From Arthrobacter ruber (GTDB lineage Bacteria; Actinomycetota; Actinomycetes; Actinomycetales; Micrococcaceae): DNA of 64,000 nt. Each line of letters begins with the position of its first letter. Position 1 is the stretch's first letter. Under the pieces are notes generated by a model. It was not told the origin of the DNA, did no database searches, and worked only from the letters and a program-made list of their open reading frames with translations. The DNA lies in contig NZ_PPTH01000016.1 of NCBI RefSeq assembly GCF_002954225.1, positions 191,114 through 255,113 of the forward strand, written 5' to 3'. Below, piece after piece: positions 33,694-40,996 of this stretch. A program made the translations under genes and the position numbers.

Positions 33694-34380
33694 TCAGGAA
33701 CCCAGCCGGACGTCCTCGCCCCGCAGGTTGGCGCGGAAGCCGTTCCCCTGCACGGTCACGTCCTGGAGCACGAGGCCCTCCGGCAGCCCCTCGATGTCGT
33801 GCTCGATGGTGACGAGCCCGCGGACGACGGCGGCGGTGGCACCGGAGAGGAGACCCGGTCCACCGAGATCGATGGAGGTCGGCTCCATCACGAGCCTGCC
33901 GTCCTCGACGTCGACCGTGCCCGTGGCGGTGACGCGCACACCCCGCCCCAGGACGTCGACGGTGCGCACCACGGTGGCCTGACCGTCGTCGCCGGGGCGC
34001 ACCTCGCTCCCGCCACCGAGTTCCCGGGCGACGGCGTCGAACGGCACGGTGGCATCGACGGTGAGTCGGGCCGCGACCAGGCCGTCCGGCCCGCTCACGA
34101 CGTCCTGGCCGACGGCCCGGACGTCGCGGAGCGTGGAACCCGCGGTCACCACCGTTCCTGCATCGAAGTCCAGGTCATCCAGCCACACCTCGTCCTCACG
34201 CAGGTCCGCCGGCGGTTCCGCAGCCGGTGCGCCGTCCGCCGTCCACGACGGCGCAGGCCCTGCCTCGACCTCACCCGCCGGCTCACTCACCACCCACCAG
34301 AGGATCACCACCGCGACCACCAGGAGGACGAGCATCGCAACAGCACCGATCAGCCAGTCCCTCGCACGCGTCCGCTCCAT
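33694..34380 (-). CDS. DUF2993 (LmeA-like) lipid-binding protein
   Basis: A 228-residue membrane-anchored protein. One N-terminal helix (WLIGAVAMLVLLVVAVVILWWV) follows MERTRARD. A hydrophilic linker leads to the DUF2993 domain (about 80-228), which begins DEVWLDDLDFDAGTVVTAGSTLRDVRAVGQDV and ends GLPEGLVLQDVTVQGNGFRANLRGEDVRLGS. In mycobacteria the relative LmeA binds phosphatidylinositol and supports lipomannan elongation outside the membrane. That role here is inference. ATG 34380 is chosen because the basic MERTRARD directly precedes the anchor. Confidence 0.78.
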   Translation of the reverse strand: MERTRARDWLIGAVAMLVLLVVAVVILWWVVSEPAGEVEAGPAPSWTADGAPAAEPPADLREDEVWLDDLDFDAGTVVTAGSTLRDVRAVGQDVVSGPDGLVAARLTVDATVPFDAVARELGGGSEVRPGDDGQATVVRTVDVLGRGVRVTATGTVDVEDGRLVMEPTSIDLGGPGLLSGATAAVVRGLVTIEHDIEGLPEGLVLQDVTVQGNGFRANLRGEDVRLGS

Positions 34381-34527
34381 CAGGTCAGTCTGATGGCTCG
34401 CCGCCCCGGGGCGGTGCTGCGACACCGGTTCGACCGCCGGGCGCCGCCCGCCACGGACGGCTGACAGCACACCGCCGGCGGCCCGCGCGGCACGCCTGGC
34501 GTCGTCGGGGAGCGGGGTGAGTACCTG

Positions 34528-35859
34528 TCAGCCGCGGGGCCGCAGGTCGTAGATCCGCTTGAGCTTGCCGCTGGAGCGCACGAGTGAACCCTGCTCGACG
34601 AGCGTGACGGCGCATGTGGAGCCGATGTGCGTCTTGATCTGGTGGCGGAGCTCCTCGGCGGCCGCGAGGGCGTCGACCGCGCTGACGCCCTCGCGCGGTT
34701 CCACCCGGACGGTCAGCTGGTCCATCCGCTGCCCCTCGGGACGCGTGAGTTCGAGCTGGAAATGCGGGCTCAGGGCCGGGATGCGCAGCGCCAGCTCCTC
34801 CACCTGCGTGGGGAAGAGGTTCACGCCGCGCACGATCACCATGTCGTCGCTGCGGCCGGTGATGCGCTCCATCCGGCGCATGCCGGGACGGGCGGTGCCG
34901 GGCAGCAGGCGCGTGAGGTCGTGCGTGCGGTACCTGATGATGGGCAGCGCCTCCTTCGTCAGGGACGTGAAGACGAGCTCGCCCGCGGTACCGTCGCCCT
35001 GCACCTTCTCCGTGAACGGATCGATGATCTCGGGCCGGAAGTGGTCCTCCCAGACATGGGAGCCGTCCTTGGACTCCACACACTCCCCCGCGACACCCGG
35101 GCCCATGACCTCGGACAGTCCGTAGATGTCGCACGCGTCGAAGCCCATGCGCCCCTCGAGTTCCTGCCGCATGCCCTCGGTCCACGGCTCGGCGCCCAGC
35201 ACCCCGGCCTTTAGCGTGGTCGACGACGGGTCGATCCCCGCCGCGGCCATGGCGTCGAGGATGGTCAGCAGGTACGTGGGGGTGGCGAGGATGGCGTCGG
35301 GCTCAAAGTCGCGGATCAGCTGGACCTGCCGCTCGGTCTGGCCGCCGGAGATCGGGATGACGGTACACCCGAGGCGCTCGGCGCCGGCATGCGCCCCCAG
35401 GCCGCCCGTGAACAGCCCGTACCCGTAGGCGTTGTGGACCTTCCAGCCGGCCTTCACGCCCGAGGCGCGCAGCGAGCGCGCCACGAGCGACGCCCACCGG
35501 TCGAGGTCGCCGGCGGTGTACCCGACGACGGTCGGCTGGCCCGTGGTGCCCGACGACGCATGGACGCGCGCTACCTGCGCCTGCGGCACCGCGAACATCC
35601 CGAACGGGTAGGTGCTGCGCAGGTCCTCCTTGGTGGTGAAGGGGAACTTCGCCAGGTCCGTCAGCTCCCGGAGATCGTCCGGGTGCACGCCGGCGTCGTC
35701 GAACTTCCGCCGGTAGAGGGGCACGTTCGCGTAGGCGTGCGTCAGCGTGGCCCGGAGGCGCTCCAGCTGCACCGCCTCGAGGTGGTCGCGCGACCAGGTC
35801 TCCTCCACGTCGAGCGTGGCGGGATCCGCGGCCGAAGCCCGGAGGGGAAGGGTGGTCAT
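34528..35859 (-). CDS. paaK: Phenylacetate-CoA ligase-like enzyme
   Basis: A 443-residue AMP-forming aryl-CoA ligase. The AMP motif is RVHASSGTTGQPTVVGYT. Later marks are GYGLFTGGLGAHAGAERLGCTVIP, IYGLSEVMGPGVAGEC (A5-like), GELVFTSLTKEALPIIRYRTHDLTRLLPG and the C-terminal GKLKRIYDLRPRG with the catalytic Lys. These match PaaK, which activates phenylacetate to phenylacetyl-CoA. No paaABCDE oxygenase genes are in the window. It is the last gene of an operon with a flavin hydroxylase and an IclR regulator, so a hydroxylated aryl acid may be the real substrate. Confidence 0.88.
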   Translation of the reverse strand: MTTLPLRASAADPATLDVEETWSRDHLEAVQLERLRATLTHAYANVPLYRRKFDDAGVHPDDLRELTDLAKFPFTTKEDLRSTYPFGMFAVPQAQVARVHASSGTTGQPTVVGYTAGDLDRWASLVARSLRASGVKAGWKVHNAYGYGLFTGGLGAHAGAERLGCTVIPISGGQTERQVQLIRDFEPDAILATPTYLLTILDAMAAAGIDPSSTTLKAGVLGAEPWTEGMRQELEGRMGFDACDIYGLSEVMGPGVAGECVESKDGSHVWEDHFRPEIIDPFTEKVQGDGTAGELVFTSLTKEALPIIRYRTHDLTRLLPGTARPGMRRMERITGRSDDMVIVRGVNLFPTQVEELALRIPALSPHFQLELTRPEGQRMDQLTVRVEPREGVSAVDALAAAEELRHQIKTHIGSTCAVTLVEQGSLVRSSGKLKRIYDLRPRG

Positions 35860-35908
35860 GGCTGCTCCTTCGCAGGGTGGGGCGGGGGTTCGTGTCGGTG
35901 TGCGGGCA

Positions 35909-36622
35909 TCAGAGGACGGACCCGACGGCGCGGGCCGCCTCGGCCAGGCGGGCGCCGATCTCCTCGACCGGCCGGTCGCTGCGGAGATAGACGACGGCGA
36001 GCGCGGCGGGGAGCTGGCCGCGGACCAGGATGGGGGCGGCGACGGAGCTGACGCCGGGGATCACCTCGTCGCGGCTCACCGCGTATCCGGTGGCCGCGGC
36101 GATCCTCGACTCCTCCCGGTAGGGCTCCCCCGGCGCGAGGTGCTCCCATCGCGCCTCGGTCAACGCGGACTGGATGGCGATGCCGGGCGCACCGGCGTCG
36201 AACCTGTGGCGTGAGCCGGGCCGCTGCACCAGTGCCCCCTCGCCGTGGGGCGGCTCCACGGCCACGAGCGTGACGCAGTGACGCCTGTCCCGGACGGCGA
36301 TGAAGGCCGTCATCTGCAGCTCGGCCGCCACCGCCGTGAGTTCCGGCAGGGCTGCGGTCTGCAGCCTGGGCGCCACTCCCCGGGCGAGGATCGCCAGGCC
36401 GGGTCCGGCCTGGAACCTCCCGCCCGCGTCCCGCACCACGAGGGAATGCTCCTCGAGGGTGCGCAGGATGCGATAGGCGATGGACCGGTGGACACCCAGC
36501 TCGTCGGCGATCTCCGCCGTCGTCCGCCCGTCCGGCTCCTCGGCGAGGATCTCCAGGGTACGGAGTCCGCGCGACAGGGTCTGGGAGGCCGGGGCCGCCG
36601 TCGGACTGTCCGCCGTGCGCAT
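35909..36622 (-). CDS. IclR-family transcriptional regulator
   Basis: A 237-residue regulator. The winged helix-turn-helix is TLEILAEEPDGRTTAEIADELGVHRSIAYRILRTLEEHSLVV. The ligand-binding domain follows, with LTAVAAELQMTAFIAVRDRRHCVTLVAVEPP, GSRHRFDAGAPGIAIQSAL and the late EVIPGVSSVAAPILV. Its ATG is one base after the stop of the hydroxylase gene, and the paaK-like gene follows 49 bases on, so it is embedded in the operon. The 27-base perfect palindrome before the hydroxylase gene fits the GTTCGAT-type site of PcaR/PobR-like IclR proteins. Confidence 0.9.
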   Translation of the reverse strand: MRTADSPTAAPASQTLSRGLRTLEILAEEPDGRTTAEIADELGVHRSIAYRILRTLEEHSLVVRDAGGRFQAGPGLAILARGVAPRLQTAALPELTAVAAELQMTAFIAVRDRRHCVTLVAVEPPHGEGALVQRPGSRHRFDAGAPGIAIQSALTEARWEHLAPGEPYREESRIAAATGYAVSRDEVIPGVSSVAAPILVRGQLPAALAVVYLRSDRPVEEIGARLAEAARAVGSVL

Positions 36623-36623
36623 G

Positions 36624-38552
36624 TCAGGCGAACGCCCGGCCCGCGTGCCCGTCCGACGCCGCACCGGCCCGCACGTCGAGGAGCGGGGCGAAGAAGGCGG
36701 CGAGGCCCGCGGTGTCGTCGACGGGCAGCACGTGCGCCACGTACTGGTCGGGGCGGACGACGACGACGGCGCCGGCGCGGTCGATGCCGCGCAGGTCGAA
36801 GATGTCCGCGGAGGGGTCCGCGGCGTACACCTTCTCGTAATCGGTGAGTCCGAAAGGCCCGGTGGCCGGCTTGAACTCCGGAGGGACCCGCCCGATGTCC
36901 ACCCGTGTGTGGTCCTGCTGGTAGACCACCTTGACGTCGAACCAGGCGTCGCGGTCCGCGCCCTCCGGTGTCGCGGCGAGCGGCGAGTCCGGGGAACTCC
37001 CCACCCATGCGGCGAGATCAGCCACCTTCGCCGCCGCACCCGGCTCGGCGGGGTCGGCGAAGACGTAGATGCGCCAGCGTCCGTCCGCCGTCGCGTGGTG
37101 CCCGAGGTGCATCGGGACGCCGTCGCACACCCGCACCACCGGCGCCGACTTGAAGCGTTTTCCGATCGGGAATCCCGTGGCGAGGTCCTGGTGCGCGGGC
37201 TCCGCGACGAGGAGGGAGGGCGCGTACTGGGTCCGGAAGCCCGCCGGGAACTCGGCGGTGCTGACGTAGAAGTCCTCGAGCTCGGACGGGTCGGCGAAGT
37301 CCTCGGGCTTGCGCGCCATGAGCGCGGACCACTCCTTGTCGAACTCGATGAGGTCCTTCGCGACCACCTGACGCTCGGCGGAGTACGTGGCGAGCAGGGC
37401 CTCGGGGCTGCGCCCCTCGAGCACGTGCCCGAGTTTCCAGCCGAGGTTGAAGCCGTCCTGCATGGAGACGTTCATGCCCTGGCCAGCCTTCGCGCTGTGC
37501 GTGTGGCAGGCGTCGCCGGTGATGAAGACCCGCGGCGTGCGGGTGCCCGCCTCCTCCGGCAGGACGTCGTCGAACCTGTCGGTCAGGCGGTGGCCCACCT
37601 CGTACACGCTGTGCCAGGCGACGTTGCGCACGTCGAGGGTGTAGGGGCTGAGGATGGTGTTGGCCTTCGCGATGATCTGCTCGATCGTGGTGCTGCGGAT
37701 GGCACCCTTGGTCGCCGGGTCCACCTCGCCGAGGTCCACGTACATGCGGAACAAGTGCCCGCCCTCGCGCGGGATGAGGAGGATGCTGCCGCCGGAGCCC
37801 GACTGGATGGCACACTTGCGGCGGATGTCGGGGAAGTCGGTCACGGCGACGGCGTCCATGACGCCCCACGCGTGGTTGGCCTGGTCCCCGGCGAGGCTGC
37901 AGCCGATGGCCTGGCGGACCCTGCTGCGGGCGCCGTCGGCCCCCACCACGTACCTGGCCCGGACCGTGCGCTCCTCGCCCTCGCGTTCCCCCGCGGTGTG
38001 CACCAGGGTGACCGTGACCGGGTACTCCGGGGCGTCGTCGACCTCCAGCCCGGCGAACTCGAAGCCGTAGTCGGGCTCCATGCGCGTGGGCGCGTTCCGC
38101 ATGAATTCGGCGAAGTAGTCGAGGACGCGCGCCTGGTTGACGATCAGGTGGGGGAACTCGCTGATGCCGGTCTCGTCGTCCTCCGGGCGGGCCGTGCGGA
38201 TGATGCGGGAGGGGTCCGCCGGATCCGGCTTCCAGAAGGCCATCTCGACGATCCGGTAGGCCTCGTCGGTGATGCGCTGGGCGAAGCCGAACGCCTGGAA
38301 GGTCTCGACGCTGCGGGCCTGGATGCCGTCGGCCTGGCCGATGGCGAGCCTGCCCGGGCGCCGTTCCACGATCCGCGTGGTGATGCCGGGGAACTGCGAG
38401 AGCTGTGCGGCGGTGATCATGCCGGCGGGGCCGGTGCCGATGATCAGGACGTCGACCTCGTCGGGCAGCTCCTGGGGGCGGTCGAGACCGACCCCGGCTG
38501 CAGGCCGGACCCGGGGGTCACCCGAGACGTAACCGTGGTGGTGGAATTGCAC
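36624..38552 (-). CDS. FAD-dependent aromatic hydroxylase (phenol/3-hydroxybenzoate monooxygenase type)
   Basis: A 642-residue class A flavoprotein monooxygenase. The FAD Rossmann motif is VDVLIIGTGPAGMITAAQL. The DG motif is VVGADGARSRVRQ. The GD motif is FITGDACHTHSAKAGQGMN. The C-terminal thioredoxin-like domain (about 470-640) is the one of phenol hydroxylase and MobA 3-hydroxybenzoate 4-hydroxylase. It should ortho-hydroxylate a phenolic acid with NAD(P)H and O2. The start is GTG 38552 (MQFHHHGYVSGDPRV), preceded by GAGGA; a GTG four codons earlier lacks a site. A perfect palindrome lies 35 bases upstream. The true substrate is not certain. Confidence 0.88.
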   Translation of the reverse strand: MQFHHHGYVSGDPRVRPAAGVGLDRPQELPDEVDVLIIGTGPAGMITAAQLSQFPGITTRIVERRPGRLAIGQADGIQARSVETFQAFGFAQRITDEAYRIVEMAFWKPDPADPSRIIRTARPEDDETGISEFPHLIVNQARVLDYFAEFMRNAPTRMEPDYGFEFAGLEVDDAPEYPVTVTLVHTAGEREGEERTVRARYVVGADGARSRVRQAIGCSLAGDQANHAWGVMDAVAVTDFPDIRRKCAIQSGSGGSILLIPREGGHLFRMYVDLGEVDPATKGAIRSTTIEQIIAKANTILSPYTLDVRNVAWHSVYEVGHRLTDRFDDVLPEEAGTRTPRVFITGDACHTHSAKAGQGMNVSMQDGFNLGWKLGHVLEGRSPEALLATYSAERQVVAKDLIEFDKEWSALMARKPEDFADPSELEDFYVSTAEFPAGFRTQYAPSLLVAEPAHQDLATGFPIGKRFKSAPVVRVCDGVPMHLGHHATADGRWRIYVFADPAEPGAAAKVADLAAWVGSSPDSPLAATPEGADRDAWFDVKVVYQQDHTRVDIGRVPPEFKPATGPFGLTDYEKVYAADPSADIFDLRGIDRAGAVVVVRPDQYVAHVLPVDDTAGLAAFFAPLLDVRAGAASDGHAGRAFA

Positions 38553-38586
38553 GGGCTTCCTCACTTCGTCGTGGTCGTGCCGCTAC

Positions 38587-38613
38587 CGCTGTGTTCGATA
38601 ATCGAACACAGCG
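38587..38613 (-). promoter_or_regulatory. 27-base perfect palindrome, likely IclR operator
   Basis: Thirteen-base arms (CGCTGTGTTCGAT and its complement) flank a single central A at 38600. The inner part GTTCGATAATCGAAC matches the 15-base site known for PcaR/PobR-type IclR regulators. It lies 35 bases before the hydroxylase start, so the IclR protein of the same operon is the obvious ligand. Confidence 0.78.
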
Positions 38614-38786
38614 TTCTACTATCGTGACGCTGATGCTAGCCGGGGAGGACCCGGGACTCAAGGGTGCGGGTCCTGCACAGAACCTGCCGTTATCCTTCGC
38701 GCCACTGCCCGGCCCCGTCGACGGCCGTGGGGGATGATGGGAGGACCCCGACTCCACTCCTGATGATCGGGGCGTTCCGGGCGACC

Positions 38787-38868
38787 GCCCGGAAGCAAAG
38801 GCAAACCCGGTGCGAACCGGGGACGCAAAGCCACGGGACCCTCCGGGTCAGCCGGGCTACCGAATCCG
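38787..38868 (+). promoter_or_regulatory. Cyclic-di-GMP riboswitch (GEMM-I)
   Basis: The conserved GEMM-I core is present in order. GGCAAACC is followed by stem CCCGG/CCGGG closed by a GCGA GNRA tetraloop (38806-38821). Next is the tetraloop receptor GGACGCAAAGCC. A third stem GACCC-TCC-GGGTC precedes GCCGGGCTACCGA. P1 can form between CGGA (38790-38793) and TCCG (38865-38868). The P1 3' strand ends one base before the GAAGG ribosome site (38870-38874) of the secreted glycosidase gene. This spacing suggests translational control by c-di-GMP; the sign of the effect cannot be read from sequence alone. Confidence 0.87.
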
Positions 38869-38882
38869 TGAAGGCGTCAATC

Positions 38883-40166
38883 ATGGTCTCCCCCCTGCCC
38901 GTGTCCCTGTCCCTGTCCCTGTCCCGACCATCGTCAGCAGTCCCAGCCACGGCGGACCGGCACTCCGTCCTGCGCGTCCTCCTGCTGATCTGCGGTGTCA
39001 TCCTCTTCTCGGCAGGCGGTCCTCCCGCCGCGCAGGCTGCCGCGTCCATCAGCCTCAGCAGTACGACGGGACCGACGGGAACATCCGTGACCATCAACGG
39101 AGCGGGATTCCCGAAGAACACCAAGGGCTCGATCACGGACGGAGCAACAACCACCGCGATCAGCACCAACGGAAAGGGCTCCTTCCTGTCCTCGGTCGTC
39201 ATCTCACCCGGGCCCTCCGTCGTCACGATCACCGCGACCGCAGGTTCTGCATCGGCGTCGTCCGTGTTCACGGTCACCGCCCCCGCACCGACGCAGGATC
39301 CGGAGATGCGGGCGAAGGACATCAGGTTCGGTATCGGCACCAACGGTGGACCGGCAGCGGGAGCGGAGATCGATGAGGTGACGGCCCTCGCCGGAGAGGC
39401 ACCCTCCCTGGTGCTGTCGTACAAGGATTTCAACCAGGCCCCGCCCCTCGCCGAACTGGATGCCGCCCGGGCCCGGGGCGCACAGACCCTGCTGACCTGG
39501 GAGCCATGGTCCTGGGGAGGTGGCACCGACCAGCCTGCCTACTCCCTCGACCGCATCGCGGCCGGTGACTTCGACGCCTACCTCCGCCAGTGGGGGTCCG
39601 CCCTGGGGCAGTGGGGCCAGCCGGTGTACCTGCGCTTCGGACACGAGATGAACGGGGACTGGTACCCGTGGGCCGAAGGAGTCAACGGCAACGGTGCCGG
39701 CGACTACATCGCCGCGTACCGTCACGTCCACGACGTCGTCGCCTCGACCGGCGCTTCCAACATCCGCTGGGTGTGGAACCCGAACGTCCCCTACTGGGGT
39801 TCCACACCCCTTCCGGAGCTGTACCCGGGCGGCGACTACGTCGACGTCGCGGCACTCGACGGCTACAACTGGGGTACCTCGCAGACGTGGAGTGCCTGGC
39901 AGGAACCGCAGGCCCTGTTCGGGGAAGGATTGTCGCAGGTGAGGTTCCTCGCACCCGGCAAGCCGGTCATGATCGCCGAGACCGCGTCCTCGGAGGTCGG
40001 GGGGTCGAAGGCGGCATGGAATACCCGCCTCTTCGACTACCTCTCGGCGCAACCCGACGTCATGGCCGTGATCTGGTTCCACATCGACAAGGAAGCCGAC
40101 TGGCGTATCAACAGCAGCGACGCCTCGGCCGACGCTTTCAGGACGGCTCTGGCCAACCGGCGCTAG
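38883..40166 (+). CDS. Secreted GH26-like glycosidase with IPT/TIG-like domain
   Basis: A 427-residue exported protein. The signal region (1-53) is long and has a Ser-Leu repeat before the hydrophobic core VLRVLLLICGVILFSAGG. An Ig-like IPT/TIG domain spans about 54-132. The catalytic barrel follows, with acid/base Glu255 in RFGHEMNGDWYPW and nucleophile Glu366 in VMIAETASSEVGG, as in GH26 mannanases and related endo-glycanases. It may cut mannan or the cell's own exopolysaccharide. It is controlled by a cyclic-di-GMP riboswitch directly upstream, which fits a role in biofilm matrix turnover. A decayed homologue lies convergent downstream. Confidence 0.85.
   Translation: MVSPLPVSLSLSLSRPSSAVPATADRHSVLRVLLLICGVILFSAGGPPAAQAAASISLSSTTGPTGTSVTINGAGFPKNTKGSITDGATTTAISTNGKGSFLSSVVISPGPSVVTITATAGSASASSVFTVTAPAPTQDPEMRAKDIRFGIGTNGGPAAGAEIDEVTALAGEAPSLVLSYKDFNQAPPLAELDAARARGAQTLLTWEPWSWGGGTDQPAYSLDRIAAGDFDAYLRQWGSALGQWGQPVYLRFGHEMNGDWYPWAEGVNGNGAGDYIAAYRHVHDVVASTGASNIRWVWNPNVPYWGSTPLPELYPGGDYVDVAALDGYNWGTSQTWSAWQEPQALFGEGLSQVRFLAPGKPVMIAETASSEVGGSKAAWNTRLFDYLSAQPDVMAVIWFHIDKEADWRINSSDASADAFRTALANRR
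38902..38925 (+). repeat. Hexamer tandem repeat (TGTCCC)x4 in signal-peptide region
   Basis: Four exact copies of TGTCCC encode Ser-Leu pairs at residues 8-14 of the glycosidase. Because the unit is six bases, slippage would change signal-peptide length in steps of two residues without breaking the frame. Confidence 0.85.
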
Positions 40167-40214
40167 TCCCTTCCGCACCGGCCCGCGCCCGCCTCCGTGT
40201 GCTGGAGGCGGGCG

Positions 40215-40775
40215 CTGGTCTACGCCAGAGCCCCCCACAGGTCGGAGGCTCCCCGGCGAAGCGATACCAGTCGGGGAGCGCCGGGGTGAATTCGGACCGT
40301 GTGGCCGCATCCTCCACCGCCGCCCAGTCCTCGGAGTGGAAGACCTGGTCCCACCAGGCGCGTTTGATGTTCAGGGGTTGGTGCTGCCCCAGTGGTAGAG
40401 GGACATGCCCATCCAGTCGACGGCGTCGTCCCGCGGGTAATAGGGCGCGTAGGGATCGTCATCGGACGTCAGGACTCCGTCACCGGTGACGTCCAGGTCG
40501 GAGAACCGTGCCGCGCCGGGCAGCGCTTCGTGCGCACCGCCGGCGAAGGGGAAGTCCGCGAAGGTGACGGCCACTGCAGGGTGCCGGCCCAGCTCCTCTG
40601 CATACTGGGCGAGAGTCTCCCGACCCCACTCCAGGTTCACACCCATCAGCGTCCCGTCAGCCGGGGCAGGCCTGCTCCCGTCGGGAAGCTCACAGGGAGA
40701 CGCGGCGGCGTTCAGATTGCAGGCCGACAGGGAGAGGAGGAGCGCAGGAAGCATCCGCCTGACACGTGGGACCAC
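40215..40775 (-). pseudogene. Decayed GH26-like lipoprotein gene
   Basis: The open part (40371-40775) starts with a lipoprotein-like signal (MLPALLLSLSAC) and reads GVNLEWGRETLAQYAEELGRHPAVAVTFADFPF, a typical N terminus of glycanase-like proteins. It then jumps directly to GGAHEALPGAARFSDLDVTGDGVL, DDPYAPYYPRDDAVDWMGMSLYHWG and stops. In another frame the C-terminal words continue as NIKRAWWDQVFHSEDWAAVEDAA and FTPALPDWYRFAGEP down to about 40215. The catalytic Glu segments are missing. This indicates an internal in-frame deletion plus a second deletion or frameshift. The domain order is from memory of related proteins. Confidence 0.7.
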
Positions 40776-40931
40776 CCCCTCGATCTACTGGCGGCTTCCT
40801 GGTGCCACCCGCCGCCGGGCGGGTGTCGCCCGATCCCGGCAGTGTCGGTGTGGCCTGCGACAGGTCGACCGCCTGTCCGGTACTGACCGGACCCGAGCAG
40901 GGAACGACGCCGTGCGAAAAGCATCCGCCCC

Positions 40932-40971
40932 TTGACGCGCCCTCGACCGCCTGCCTACCCTTCGTATACGA
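40932..40971 (+). promoter_or_regulatory. Promoter with TCGTATACGA operator (hpa operon)
   Basis: TTGACG (40932-40937), an 18-base spacer, TACCCT (40956-40961), then TCGTATACGA (40962-40971). The layout is identical to that at 24871-24910. The palindrome covers the expected start point, so binding should repress. The GntR protein encoded two genes in is the likely ligand. Confidence 0.75.
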
Positions 40972-40996
40972 TTTGGTACTCGATGAGGAGTCGCGG

